This document shows positions 17,117 through 25,806 of a DNA stretch of 64,000 bases, piece by piece. This DNA is from Lewinellaceae bacterium (GTDB lineage Bacteria; Bacteroidota; Bacteroidia; Chitinophagales; Saprospiraceae). Every line of letters begins with the position of its first letter. Within the stretch, counting starts at the first letter, position 1. The stretch covers positions 62,001-126,000 of the forward strand of contig JACJXZ010000004.1 of NCBI GenBank assembly GCA_020636375.1. Direction: 5' to 3'. Both the position numbers and the translations under genes were made by a program. Below the pieces are notes generated by a model. It was not told where the DNA came from. It did not search any database and was given only the letters and a program-made list of their open reading frames with translations.

Positions 17117-19001
17117 CCACTTTCTCATTCTCTTCACCATCGGCCCTGTTCAAAGTTTCATTGCGCAGGCACGTAAAACGCAGGACCTTTACGCTGGTAG
17201 CCAAATACTCAGTGCTTTGACCAAAATTGCTATTGACAAGTTCAAACAAGAGTTCCCAAGTGGCGAGGTTATTTACCCGATTTTTACCCATGATGCAGAA
17301 TCTTTGTCCCTGCCTAACCGCTTTATTGGTAAAGCTGAAGGTACTGCCGAAAAACTTAAAGAAAAAGCCAAAGCCATACAAGTAGGGGTAGAAAATGAGT
17401 GGCAGGATATCGCACGTAGAGCGCTTGGGAAAGCAAATGTAAGCGCTCCAACAGGTTTTGAAGATCAAATCAAAGCACATTTAGATATTCATTGGGTATA
17501 TAAGGAAATCACAACCGATTTTGCAACTGCATATCAGGAATTAGAGAGACTGGGCGGCGCTGTGAAAAATGTGCGCCAATTTGCTCAGTATGAGTATAAC
17601 GGCGAAAAAGGAGAAGCGGGTCGGAAATGTAGCATAGATGGCAAAAACAACGCTCTTTTTTATCGCAAAAACGGAAGACGCAAACCTGCGTATTTGGAAA
17701 ATGCTACAGAATTGGAACGATTTGTCCTTAACCCTGGTGAAGGGCTTAGTGCCGTAAGCTTAGTGAAACGGTTCTACCTTGAAGGGAAAAACAAGGAAAC
17801 CTTTCCATCTACAGCTGAAGTGGCGCTGATGCATGATGAAGGAAGGTTGGATGATGAACAGAAGGAAATTCTGCAATTTTACAAACGACTTTTTAGTAAC
17901 CGTAAAGAGGAAATCACAAGAGTATGTCTTGACCTTTTTAATAAAAATTTAGCAGGCCCGATTAATCTAAATGGCACGGAGAACTGGAATCCTCAATTTG
18001 ACTACCAAATGCTTTTTGAGGAAAATCTCAATACCAAGAATATTCCAAACTCCAAACAGCTTGAGCTTTTGCACCAATTACAGAGGAAGCTCAGCCCCCA
18101 TTTAAAAACCAAATACTACGCATTAGTCCTGTTTGACGGTGATAAAATGGGCAAATGGCTGGCAGGTGAAAACAACAAAACAAAAGACAATTTAGAATCT
18201 TTTCACGAAACGCTTTCCGGCGCTCTATCCCGATTTGGCGCCTATGCACGAAATTATCTGAACCGAGAAAAACATAATGGCCATGCCGTATATTCCGGCG
18301 GTGATGATTTTTTGGGTTTTGTCAATATATATTCACTTTTTGAAGTGATGAAGCACCTGCGCGAAGCATTTGATAACAAAGTTAACCAGGCAATAGTAGA
18401 TTTTAAACAGGCTGATAACCATCTTACTTTCTCTGCCGGAATCCTCATTGCACACTACAAAACTCCATATTCGGAAGTGTTGAAGAAGGCACGTGAGATA
18501 GAGAAGAAGGCAAAAAAAGAAGGAGGACGCAATGCCTTCTGCATCACGGTGATCAAACACTCCGGGGAAGTGCAGGAAGCCATTTTTAAGTGGGATATAA
18601 GCGAAAATGCCAAACTCAGTTCATCTGGATGTGCAAACTGGGATGCTTTGGCTCATATCGTAAAAGAATTGGACGAAGATGAAGGGCATTTCTCTACTAA
18701 GTTTATTCAAAATCTGGCCTCCGAGTTTTTTCAACTGACCGGGACGGATCTTTACGACCTCGACACCACAAGCCGTGACACAAGGCATTTGGAAAATGCC
18801 CTGGCATTTGAGATGAAAAGATTGATCGGCCGGGCAATGGACAAAAAGGAAAATACCAAAACAGATGAGGAGTGCCGGAATGATTTGTGGAAATCCGTGA
18901 AAACACTTTGGGATAACGCTCCCAAACCGAACAAAGTCCGCCACTTCATCCACGCTCTGCAAATAGCTGATTTTCTCACCCGTAAAACCACACAAGACTG
19001 A
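17109..19001 (+). CDS. cmr2: Cmr2/Cas10 without HD domain
   Basis: Cas10 is the large subunit of the type III-B complex and makes cyclic oligoadenylates from ATP when target RNA is bound. This 630-residue version begins directly with the first palm domain (FTIGPVQSFIAQARKTQDLYAGSQIL) and has no N-terminal HD nuclease domain; full Cmr2 proteins with HD are well over 800 residues. The second palm carries the intact GGDD at 397-400 (YSGGDDFLGF), and LVLFDGDKMGKWLAG near residue 340 completes the cyclase. DNA cleavage by Cas10 is therefore unlikely, while second-messenger synthesis is expected. It overlaps ptuB by 8 bp and cmr3 by 1 bp. Confidence 0.95.
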   Translation: MNNHFLILFTIGPVQSFIAQARKTQDLYAGSQILSALTKIAIDKFKQEFPSGEVIYPIFTHDAESLSLPNRFIGKAEGTAEKLKEKAKAIQVGVENEWQDIARRALGKANVSAPTGFEDQIKAHLDIHWVYKEITTDFATAYQELERLGGAVKNVRQFAQYEYNGEKGEAGRKCSIDGKNNALFYRKNGRRKPAYLENATELERFVLNPGEGLSAVSLVKRFYLEGKNKETFPSTAEVALMHDEGRLDDEQKEILQFYKRLFSNRKEEITRVCLDLFNKNLAGPINLNGTENWNPQFDYQMLFEENLNTKNIPNSKQLELLHQLQRKLSPHLKTKYYALVLFDGDKMGKWLAGENNKTKDNLESFHETLSGALSRFGAYARNYLNREKHNGHAVYSGGDDFLGFVNIYSLFEVMKHLREAFDNKVNQAIVDFKQADNHLTFSAGILIAHYKTPYSEVLKKAREIEKKAKKEGGRNAFCITVIKHSGEVQEAIFKWDISENAKLSSSGCANWDALAHIVKELDEDEGHFSTKFIQNLASEFFQLTGTDLYDLDTTSRDTRHLENALAFEMKRLIGRAMDKKENTKTDEECRNDLWKSVKTLWDNAPKPNKVRHFIHALQIADFLTRKTTQD

Positions 19002-20077
19002 TGAAATTCCGCATCCGGCCATTAGACACCCTTTTCTTCCGCGACGGCAAGCCCTTTTCCATGGGCGAAGACAGCTGGGCTGATGGCGTCTTTCCACCAT
19101 ATCCGCCGGCTCTTTTTGGAGCCTTGCGCACTTGGTATATTTTCCATCACCCTGCGCTATTCTCACAAGTGGCTATTGATGAAAGTGAGGGTATTGTTAT
19201 TCAGAGTGTTCAATATCGCTTGCCGGCAGGGCGACATTTACCCATGCCTCTGGACTTGGTAGAACCCGAAGAAAAAAAAGAGGCTGAAATAAACGAAGAA
19301 GAAAGGGAAAAAGAATACCGGGTTATAAAATTGGTGTTGGATGAAAATGCTGGTGCGTTAAGCAATCATCCTCTTCCTGGATTATTGTTACCACCTGAAA
19401 CAGTGGAAATTAAATCTTTGGAAGACGGGCTTATTTCCCACGAGGGGGATTTTGAAAATTATCTTCGAGGAAACCTTCAGGAAGTTAAGGTTCGAAGGAT
19501 TAAGGATTGTGCACAGATTGAGCCAAAGATTGGTATTGGCAGAGATGACCATACGAATACAGCATCTGACAGCATGTTATATAGAGTCGGAATGAGGCGC
19601 ACAACAGATTTTGAGATACTCACTGAAGTGTCTTTGCCTGACAGCTATAAGAAAAAGCAGGGGCCCTCCCTTCTGAAATTTGGCGCCGAAGGGAAATTTG
19701 TATCCTTCGAGGAACCAAAGGGAAGAGAATACGCAATCGGCGTTAGTAAGGATACGATAGCGCTTAAACCTGGCGCCTTCAAAATTTACCTTTCCACTCC
19801 GGCTATTTTTAAGGAAGGATGGGTGCCAAATCTGGCTCAATTTGGTATTAAGGCTGAACTCGTCGCGGCTGCAATCGGGAAGCCTGTACACATTGGAGGC
19901 TTTGATATGGTGAAACGTAAACCTAAGCCAATGTATAAGGCAGTGCCGGCAGGCAGCGTATATTATTATCATACCAAAGAATCCCCAGATGTTATTTTGG
20001 AAAAGCTACAAGGCAAATCCTTTTCGGACCTGCTTAAAGAACAGGGTTTTGGTATTGCCTATGTAGGGAATTTTTAA
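19001..20077 (+). CDS. cmr3: Cmr3 (Cas5-family subunit)
   Basis: Cmr3 binds the 5' repeat-derived handle of the crRNA next to Cas10. This 358-residue protein starts with the family signature FRIRPLDTLFFRDGKPFSMGE, continues with FPPYPPALFGALRTWYIF and GIVIQSVQYRLP, and contains the late segments VHIGGFDMVKRKPKPMYKAVPAGSVYYY and GFGIAYVG. A charged insert (EEKKEAEINEEEREKEYR) near residues 90-110 is likely a surface loop. The start ATG shares one base with the cmr2 stop. The CARF nuclease gene begins 5 bp after it. Confidence 0.93.
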   Translation: MKFRIRPLDTLFFRDGKPFSMGEDSWADGVFPPYPPALFGALRTWYIFHHPALFSQVAIDESEGIVIQSVQYRLPAGRHLPMPLDLVEPEEKKEAEINEEEREKEYRVIKLVLDENAGALSNHPLPGLLLPPETVEIKSLEDGLISHEGDFENYLRGNLQEVKVRRIKDCAQIEPKIGIGRDDHTNTASDSMLYRVGMRRTTDFEILTEVSLPDSYKKKQGPSLLKFGAEGKFVSFEEPKGREYAIGVSKDTIALKPGAFKIYLSTPAIFKEGWVPNLAQFGIKAELVAAAIGKPVHIGGFDMVKRKPKPMYKAVPAGSVYYYHTKESPDVILEKLQGKSFSDLLKEQGFGIAYVGNF

Positions 20078-20082
20078 CTGAC

Positions 20083-21549
20083 ATGAAAAAGATCATTACA
20101 ACGGTCGGAGCGTCAATGTTTTCCAATTATATGGAGGCTAAGGTGAGAAACCACTACGGCCGTAACTATGCATCTATCGACATTCCCTTTGAAAAGACAA
20201 AGGATTTGAATGCTTCAGATATCGACAAGGAAGAGTTTAGGCCCTACATTAAAAATATCCAGGAAAAGATCGAAGATTACTGGTATGAATACAACGATGA
20301 ACCCAATCGTTTTGCTGCAGCAGAAATAGCCAGCATTCTGAAAATTGCGGAAGAAGAGCCGGAAGAGATATTTTCGGTACATCTTATCGCTACGGATACC
20401 TTGCAGTCCGTGTTGGCTGCAGAATTAGTAGCAGGCTGGTTTGGAAAACATCAAACCGTGAATAAACAAGTTGAAAAAGTACTTTTTCAGCGCCCGCCGT
20501 CAGGGTTTGATGATCAGAAGCATAGTGATTATGTAGTGAAAGACTTACGGGTGAGTAATCAAGATGATTACGCAAAAGGAGTTCTAAACCTTTTAGATGT
20601 ATTGAACCGTATTACTGATAGGGAAACAATTTTAAATATTACAGGAGGGTACAAAGCAATCATACCAATAATAACTGTATGGGCACAAATCAAAAAGAAA
20701 AAAATCAAATACCTTTTTAATGAAAACGAACTGGAAAATGCTTTAGAGCCATTGACGCTGGATACACTACCCATAAATTTTGATTGGGAGTTCATTGAAT
20801 CTGTCGCTTACGCTCTAAATGAGGATGTTAGGAAAAGTTTTCGTGACGAAAACCGCAATGACGAACAGATCTTAAACCTTCTGAAAAAGAATAAACTAAT
20901 AAATAATAATCGAGAACTCACTCCTTTTGGGATACTAATTCAACAATACTTATCTGCGGATGGGCAACCTACATCGAATAATATTTTGGGGTTATTTGTC
21001 GAATATAAATTATTTGAATTCTTTAGCACTACAGAATATCAGAATATTAAGTATGAGCCGAGAAAGGTTTTGATTTACAAAAATCCAGATGGAACTTTAA
21101 CGAGCGAAAGAAATGAAGACAACCAAAATAATGGGTATTGCGAAATAGATCTTTTCCTGAAAAAACCTGATGATACCTTCCTTATTGGGGAAGTTAAATC
21201 CTATAATTTAGTTAGAGATGGGATCGGAAACGAGCTTGAAGAAAAGGCAAGAAAATACGAGGAATTTATCCCAGGCAATCAACCAAGTGAACTTTGGCTG
21301 ATAATCGTTTCTCCCTGCCTTAAATCCTCTGTAGGGGAATGGTATGACAATCCCAAAGACATAAAATACAAAGTACTCCAACGTTTGAGATATAAATATG
21401 GCAATAAATTCAGAGCATTCTCTTATCAGTTTGACCTATCCTCCAATAAGCTTGCAAAAGGCATCGCTGCAGTAAATACCAAAACTTTATTACAAAAGTC
21501 AATAGACCCAAAGGAACTAGTTGAGATAGATTTGCCCGATTACACCTGA
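20083..21549 (+). CDS. CARF-wHTH-PD-(D/E)xK nuclease, cyclic-oligoadenylate effector
   Basis: This 488-residue protein has three parts. Residues 1-235 form a CARF domain of the Csx1/Csm6-related type: the start KKIITTVGASMFSNY, ATDTLQSVLAAELV, and the ligand loop NITGGYKAIIPII at 185-198. A winged-helix-like linker follows (EQILNLLKKNKLINNNRELTP). The C-terminal domain, about residue 310 onward, is a PD-(D/E)xK nuclease, EIDLFLKKPDDTFLIGEVKS, with Asp356 and Glu370-x-Lys372. There is no HEPN RxxxxH motif. Placed between cmr3 and cmr4 and kept intact, it is the only complete CARF effector here, presumably activated by the messenger made by Cas10. Whether it cuts DNA or RNA cannot be told. Confidence 0.85.
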   Translation: MKKIITTVGASMFSNYMEAKVRNHYGRNYASIDIPFEKTKDLNASDIDKEEFRPYIKNIQEKIEDYWYEYNDEPNRFAAAEIASILKIAEEEPEEIFSVHLIATDTLQSVLAAELVAGWFGKHQTVNKQVEKVLFQRPPSGFDDQKHSDYVVKDLRVSNQDDYAKGVLNLLDVLNRITDRETILNITGGYKAIIPIITVWAQIKKKKIKYLFNENELENALEPLTLDTLPINFDWEFIESVAYALNEDVRKSFRDENRNDEQILNLLKKNKLINNNRELTPFGILIQQYLSADGQPTSNNILGLFVEYKLFEFFSTTEYQNIKYEPRKVLIYKNPDGTLTSERNEDNQNNGYCEIDLFLKKPDDTFLIGEVKSYNLVRDGIGNELEEKARKYEEFIPGNQPSELWLIIVSPCLKSSVGEWYDNPKDIKYKVLQRLRYKYGNKFRAFSYQFDLSSNKLAKGIAAVNTKTLLQKSIDPKELVEIDLPDYT

Positions 21550-21589
21550 GGCCTTGAAATATTATAATTCTGAATAAAACAAAAAAAAC

Positions 21590-22636
21590 ATGCACCGAAA
21601 AGCACATCCACTCTTTCTTATCTGCAATACCCCCACCCATGTGGGCAGCGGATCAGATTTGGGCATTGTTGACTTGCCTATTCAGCGGGAACGCCATACC
21701 GGCTTTCCAAAGTTTGAAGCCAGCAGCCTGAAAGGCAGCTTGCGCGAAGCATTTGAACGAAATATCAATTCCGGGACATTTAGTTCCGCAGAGGCGCCTG
21801 ATACAATGATTCACCGATTATTTGGTTACGATGATGGTAGCCTGAACGAAGGGCAAAAAAAAGAATTAAAAAAATATTTCAAGAATGGCAAGGGAGATGA
21901 CCAAATAAGCTTTGCCGGGGCTTTAGGCTTTACTGATGCTCGCTTGTTGCTTTTTCCCGTGAAATCCATGAAAGGCGTATTTGCCTGGATAACCTGTTTC
22001 CGGGCGCTCAAACAGTTTGAAAGCGACATGCAATTGGAAGATAGCAGCTTTCAGTTAACCGGATTGAATGAGGATTTTCTTCAAAGTAATGAAACCTACT
22101 TATTTGCGCCTGATAGCAACCTGAAAGTAGGCGACAATATTTTATTGGAAGAATACACCTTCAAAATAGCCAATGAATTAAATGGCGTGGTTCAAGTTGA
22201 TCAAAATGGCTCTAAAATGAACTTTCCCGATTGGCTGGCCCAGAATTTATTTGGTGATAATGGTTCTTATTGGTCGGAAAAGATCAAAAAGGATATAGTG
22301 GTATTACCTGACGACGACTTCAAGGATTTTGTTAATCTAAGCACAGAAGTCATTACCCGTACCAAGATTGACAATACTACAGGAACAGTAGCCTCTGGCG
22401 CGCTTTTTAACGAAGAATACCTGCCGTCTGAAAGCATTATGTATGCTTTAGCCCTGGTGGCGCCAGAGTTTCGTGCCAAACCAGAAAAAGATGGTGGACT
22501 GGAACCCCTTGTATATGATGAGGTTAATAAATTTTTCTCAACCAACCTGCCCAATCCCATTCAAATTGGCGGGAATGCTACGCTTGGAAAAGGAATAGTA
22601 ACGGTTAAACTTTTAAACACTATGAACCATGAGTAA
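21590..22636 (+). CDS. cmr4: Cmr4, backbone Cas7 subunit and target RNA nuclease
   Basis: Cmr4 forms the helical backbone along the crRNA and cleaves target RNA every six nucleotides. The 348-residue protein shows the family start PLFLICNTPTHVGSGSDLGIVDLPIQRERHTGFP; Asp28 in GIVDLPIQRE corresponds to the conserved residue needed for target cleavage. The RAMP motif KFEASSLKGSLREAFE follows, and GNATLGKGIVTV supplies the C-terminal glycine-rich turn. The gene starts 40 bp after the CARF nuclease and overlaps cmr5 by 8 bp. Confidence 0.95.
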   Translation: MHRKAHPLFLICNTPTHVGSGSDLGIVDLPIQRERHTGFPKFEASSLKGSLREAFERNINSGTFSSAEAPDTMIHRLFGYDDGSLNEGQKKELKKYFKNGKGDDQISFAGALGFTDARLLLFPVKSMKGVFAWITCFRALKQFESDMQLEDSSFQLTGLNEDFLQSNETYLFAPDSNLKVGDNILLEEYTFKIANELNGVVQVDQNGSKMNFPDWLAQNLFGDNGSYWSEKIKKDIVVLPDDDFKDFVNLSTEVITRTKIDNTTGTVASGALFNEEYLPSESIMYALALVAPEFRAKPEKDGGLEPLVYDEVNKFFSTNLPNPIQIGGNATLGKGIVTVKLLNTMNHE

Positions 22637-23048
22637 CGGAACTTCAAGAACAAAATTGGAGCAAGGTCGGGCAGCGTTTGCTTTTCAATGCGCTGTAGAG
22701 GGGGAAAAGCTAGGCAAAAATAAAGAGTACAAATCTTATGTAAAAAAAATGCCTATGCTGATTAAAACCAATGGACTAGGCGCAGCTATTGCATTCGTCT
22801 TCGCGAAAGGGAGTAAAGGCGGCGAACCAAACCGGGAAAATCCTTGGGGATTACTATACGCCCAGATTGAGGAATGGATTCTGAAGGACGAAAAAAAATT
22901 AATCGCTTTTGCTCCAGGTAGATTGGCTCAAGCACTTACGGAAACAGAGAGTTGGAATTATCGCAGTGTAACAATAGAAGTACTCGCCTTTCTGAATTGG
23001 CTTAAGCGCTTTGCCGATGCACTGATCGAGGGCGAATCACAAGAATAA
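22629..23048 (+). CDS. cmr5: Cmr5 small subunit (Cas11)
   Basis: Cmr5 is the small helical subunit that lines the filament beside Cmr4. The protein of 139 residues has typical length and sequence: RTKLEQGRAAFAFQCAVEG at the start, KEYKSYVKKMPMLIKTNGLGAAIAFVFAKG in the centre and ALTETESWNYRSVTIEVLAFLNWLKRFADALIEGE at the end. It overlaps the cmr4 stop by 8 bp and precedes cmr6 by 12 bp, so the three are translated from one message. Confidence 0.94.
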   Translation: MSNGTSRTKLEQGRAAFAFQCAVEGEKLGKNKEYKSYVKKMPMLIKTNGLGAAIAFVFAKGSKGGEPNRENPWGLLYAQIEEWILKDEKKLIAFAPGRLAQALTETESWNYRSVTIEVLAFLNWLKRFADALIEGESQE

Positions 23049-23060
23049 TAAAGACGAATC

Positions 23061-24209
23061 ATGGAAAAAGGAACGCTTATTATTCTCGAAAGCAAAAAGA
23101 GAAAGGGGTTTAATGCAAAAATCTCTTTTGTCAAACCTGATGGGAAAACGGCAGAAATGCCTGTCTTTGGTTACCAACCAAAAGATGACAAGTACAATAA
23201 TACTGAATGTACATTCCGCAGAGATCGTGGCAAGTTAATTGAGCTAATAGCTTATGATGGAACAGTGCTTTTGGGTTCTGAGATTCAGAATCCTGCCTCT
23301 ACATCTGGTAGTGGCAGAGTAAGGCAACAACAGCAGGATGGTATCTCAGATAGCTACGATCCTGCTTCAACCTTCTTACCCAAAGACGTACGCAAAATAC
23401 TCATTCGTATAAATTCTCCAGACAACTTTGCTTTGAAACTCAATAAGGCCGCCAGGTTTGACACCAGAATGAATAAATTTCAATTTTTCAAAAGGGAACG
23501 TAAAGGCGAGAATTTTGAGATTAAGGAAAACTACGGCAATGTCGACTTTGAGCAGATCGCAGAAAGAGAATATGCTAATGCTAGGGGGTTGCTTGGCGAC
23601 AATAATATTCACCGGCTCAGATTGACAACTGATTGGCGAATGGTTCAGGGCCTGGGGATTGAATCTGTATACGAAACTTCTCTGACCCTTCACCATGTAT
23701 ATGGTATTCCATATATTCCAGCCAGTGCACTCAAAGGCGTAGTTAGAAGTTGGGTTATAACCGAAGAATATGAAACCAATGAAGGCGCTGCCATTCGAGA
23801 ACAAAAATTTTGTGATTGGTTTGGCTGTCCGGGTGAAATTATAGATGGAAAGAAGCAAAAGTTCCCTTCATATTACAAAGAAGCGAGGCAAGGCAATTTG
23901 GTCTTCTTCGACGTATTCCCACTAGCACCGCCGAAAATAGTTGTGGATGTAATGAATCCTCATTATCAACCTTATTATTCCGATAATTCAGGAAAAACTC
24001 CTCCTGCTGATTATTTAAGCCCAAACCCCGTATTTTTCCTGACAATTGCAAATACGCCATTTCAAGTAATCGTAGGCGGAAGAAATAAAGAAATATTACG
24101 TGAAAGTATCGGCGGAAAAAATATTCAATTTTGGCTTCAAGCCGCCCTCACCTCCCACGGCATAGGCGCCAAAACCGCCGTCGGCTACGGCTATTTAAAA
24201 CCCTCCTGA
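23061..24209 (+). CDS. cmr6: Cmr6 (Cas7 family) with N-terminal extension
   Basis: Cmr6 caps the 3' side of the complex with Cmr1. The RAMP part occupies about residues 115-382: RLTTDWRMVQGLGIESVYETSLTLHHVYGIPYIPASALKGVVRSW, then NLVFFDVFPLAPP and the final SHGIGAKTAVGYGYLKP. Before it lies an extension of about 110 residues, mostly beta-like (GTLIILESKKRKGFNAKISFV; RGKLIELIAYDGTVLL), possibly an OB- or cold-shock-like RNA-binding domain; a Gln- and Ser-rich linker joins the two. The last 20 or so codons (from about 24140) are suddenly GC-rich like the host genome, mirroring the break in cmr1. Confidence 0.93.
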   Translation: MEKGTLIILESKKRKGFNAKISFVKPDGKTAEMPVFGYQPKDDKYNNTECTFRRDRGKLIELIAYDGTVLLGSEIQNPASTSGSGRVRQQQQDGISDSYDPASTFLPKDVRKILIRINSPDNFALKLNKAARFDTRMNKFQFFKRERKGENFEIKENYGNVDFEQIAEREYANARGLLGDNNIHRLRLTTDWRMVQGLGIESVYETSLTLHHVYGIPYIPASALKGVVRSWVITEEYETNEGAAIREQKFCDWFGCPGEIIDGKKQKFPSYYKEARQGNLVFFDVFPLAPPKIVVDVMNPHYQPYYSDNSGKTPPADYLSPNPVFFLTIANTPFQVIVGGRNKEILRESIGGKNIQFWLQAALTSHGIGAKTAVGYGYLKPS

Positions 24210-24290
24210 TATCTTTGCTTATGTTCCAGGATCGAAATCGCGGTGAACATATCCAGGATAAAATACTGACGGCTAAAAGTTAGAATTAAT

Positions 24291-24965
24291 ATGCCTACCC
24301 TCGTCCAAACCAAAACCGCCCTTAAGCGCAAAGTTTCCGGCAATATCGGAAACGTGCTCAAAGAGTTGGGGGCGATGATCAATCCCAACGAAAAAGCCTT
24401 CAATACCCTCATCGGCATTGAAGCTGCTTTCAGGCGCCTGGAAGCGCAGCAACAGCTCATAACTGTATCGCCCGAACAACTGAATGTGGGGTATGCCTCC
24501 ATTACTCAAAGCATCCTAACCTTTATTGACTCGTTGGAAGAGGATGATATATTGACGGTCCGCCTCCTGCAGTATGAGGTCTACGAGCGCATCCTGGTAG
24601 TTGTTAAAAGCAAAGAACGAAAACAGTACATGCAGCAGTTCTTCCCGACAGACTACTTCCGCAATGTCTACTATGAAGATTCCGGTCAGTCCCAGCTTGC
24701 CAAAGGGATCGATATCGTGTTGTATGACGATACGCCTCAGCCAGGCGAAGGAGTAACGGATGAATTGCTCCTGCATTACCTGGAAAATACCGACGCTGTC
24801 GTCCTCTACTTTGGCCGCCACTCCCCTCTGGTCTGGAAATACCCCGAAAAGGCTTATGCCACTAACTCCGTCTTCTCTCTCCACGCCCGGATCAAAGAAA
24901 TGACCGAGTACCTCAAATACAAAGAAGCATTTGACCAACAACAAAAAAACACCACCAATGAATAA
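24291..24965 (+). CDS. EAD11-like protein with Rossmann-like C-terminal domain
   Basis: This 224-residue protein is not a standard cas gene. The first 85 residues look like effector-associated domain 11 (EAD11), an adaptor domain of bacterial conflict systems: helices around KAFNTLIGIEAAFRRLEAQQQLITVSPEQLNVGYASITQSILTFIDSL match its spacing (Ile/Leu-rich helix, basic turn, helix ending in a leucine run). The rest looks like a small alpha/beta domain with strands ILVVVKS, IDIVLYDD and AVVLYFGRHS and a final helix, resembling a receiver or NAD-domain fold. No catalytic motif is clear. It follows cmr6 by 81 bp (no feature seen there) and overlaps cas6 by 8 bp, so it is part of the operon. EAD assignment is tentative. 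Confidence 0.6.
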   Translation: MPTLVQTKTALKRKVSGNIGNVLKELGAMINPNEKAFNTLIGIEAAFRRLEAQQQLITVSPEQLNVGYASITQSILTFIDSLEEDDILTVRLLQYEVYERILVVVKSKERKQYMQQFFPTDYFRNVYYEDSGQSQLAKGIDIVLYDDTPQPGEGVTDELLLHYLENTDAVVLYFGRHSPLVWKYPEKAYATNSVFSLHARIKEMTEYLKYKEAFDQQQKNTTNE

Positions 24966-25698
24966 TACCGCACCCGCCCTCCGCCTCCTCCACCTCACCT
25001 TCAACCTCTCCCTCTACCCCCGCCAGCTCGCCCGCTGGCGCGGCGCTTTCGTCGAAATGGCCGGGCGAGGCAACAGCCTGCTCCACAACCATAAAGAAGG
25101 GGAGGAGTACCACTACCGCTACCCGCTCGTCCACTACCGGATGTGGCGCGGCAAGGCCGCCGTCACCGCCATCAACGAAGGCGTCGAGGCGGTGCAGGAG
25201 GCCCTGGCGGCCAACAGCTGGGACATCAACTGGGAGGGGGAACAAAAGACTCTGCAGGTAGAAGGGCTCAACATGAAGGAGCACCACCTCCGCATGCTCC
25301 CCCACCCCAAAACCTACCGCCTCTACAATTGGCTGGCCCTCAACCAGGAGAACTACGAGCGCTGGCAGCGCGAAAAGAGCCTCGTCAAGCGGGCGGCCCT
25401 GCTCGAAAACACCCTCGCCGGCCACCTCCTCGGCTTCTGCACCGCCGCAGGCTACCGCCTCCCCGAACGCCTCGACGTCAACCTCCACGAAATCCAATCC
25501 ATGAAAAAGGCGCGCCTGCACGGCAACCCCACGATCGCCTTCAACGTCGCCTACGACGCCAATTTGCTGCTGCCCTCCGGCATCGCCCTGGGGCGGGGGG
25601 TGAGCACGGGCTTTGGCTGGCAGGTGCCGGCGCGGGCGGGCATGCACCCGGAAAAGGCCGGCAGGGAGCGGGAGCAGGAGGAAGTTTCAGCGGAATAG
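24958..25698 (+). CDS. cas6: Cas6 endoribonuclease (complete copy)
   Basis: This 246-residue Cas6 is the best candidate for pre-crRNA processing here. It begins MNNTAPALRLLHLTFNLSLYPRQLARWRGAFVEMAG, followed by the histidine pair LLHNH (His43, His45) and YHYRYPLVHYRMWRG, and ends with the glycine-rich loop LLLPSGIALGRGVSTGFGW. The GC-rich codons match host genes, unlike the cmr core before it. The start overlaps the end of the EAD-like gene by 8 bp; the same junction (CAACAACAAAAAAACNCC, then AATGAATAA) is found again at 27291-27330 after the DUF1016 gene. Confidence 0.87.
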   Translation: MNNTAPALRLLHLTFNLSLYPRQLARWRGAFVEMAGRGNSLLHNHKEGEEYHYRYPLVHYRMWRGKAAVTAINEGVEAVQEALAANSWDINWEGEQKTLQVEGLNMKEHHLRMLPHPKTYRLYNWLALNQENYERWQREKSLVKRAALLENTLAGHLLGFCTAAGYRLPERLDVNLHEIQSMKKARLHGNPTIAFNVAYDANLLLPSGIALGRGVSTGFGWQVPARAGMHPEKAGREREQEEVSAE

Positions 25699-25792
25699 CA
25701 GGGCTGTTTATTATTCCCCTCAAATGCCCCCCGACGCAAAATGGAGAGAATAGGAACCAAGATTGTAATTTTAAATCTCTGTTTTCTTTCAG

Positions 25793-25800
25793 TATATTTG
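25793..25800 (+). promoter_or_regulatory. -7 element of the MNT gene
   Basis: TATATTTG fits the Bacteroidetes -7 consensus TAnnTTTG, 6 bp before the ATG at 25807, with TTA 19 bp upstream in the -33 position. Transcription would begin at or next to the start codon. Confidence 0.5.
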
Positions 25801-25806
25801 CACCTT

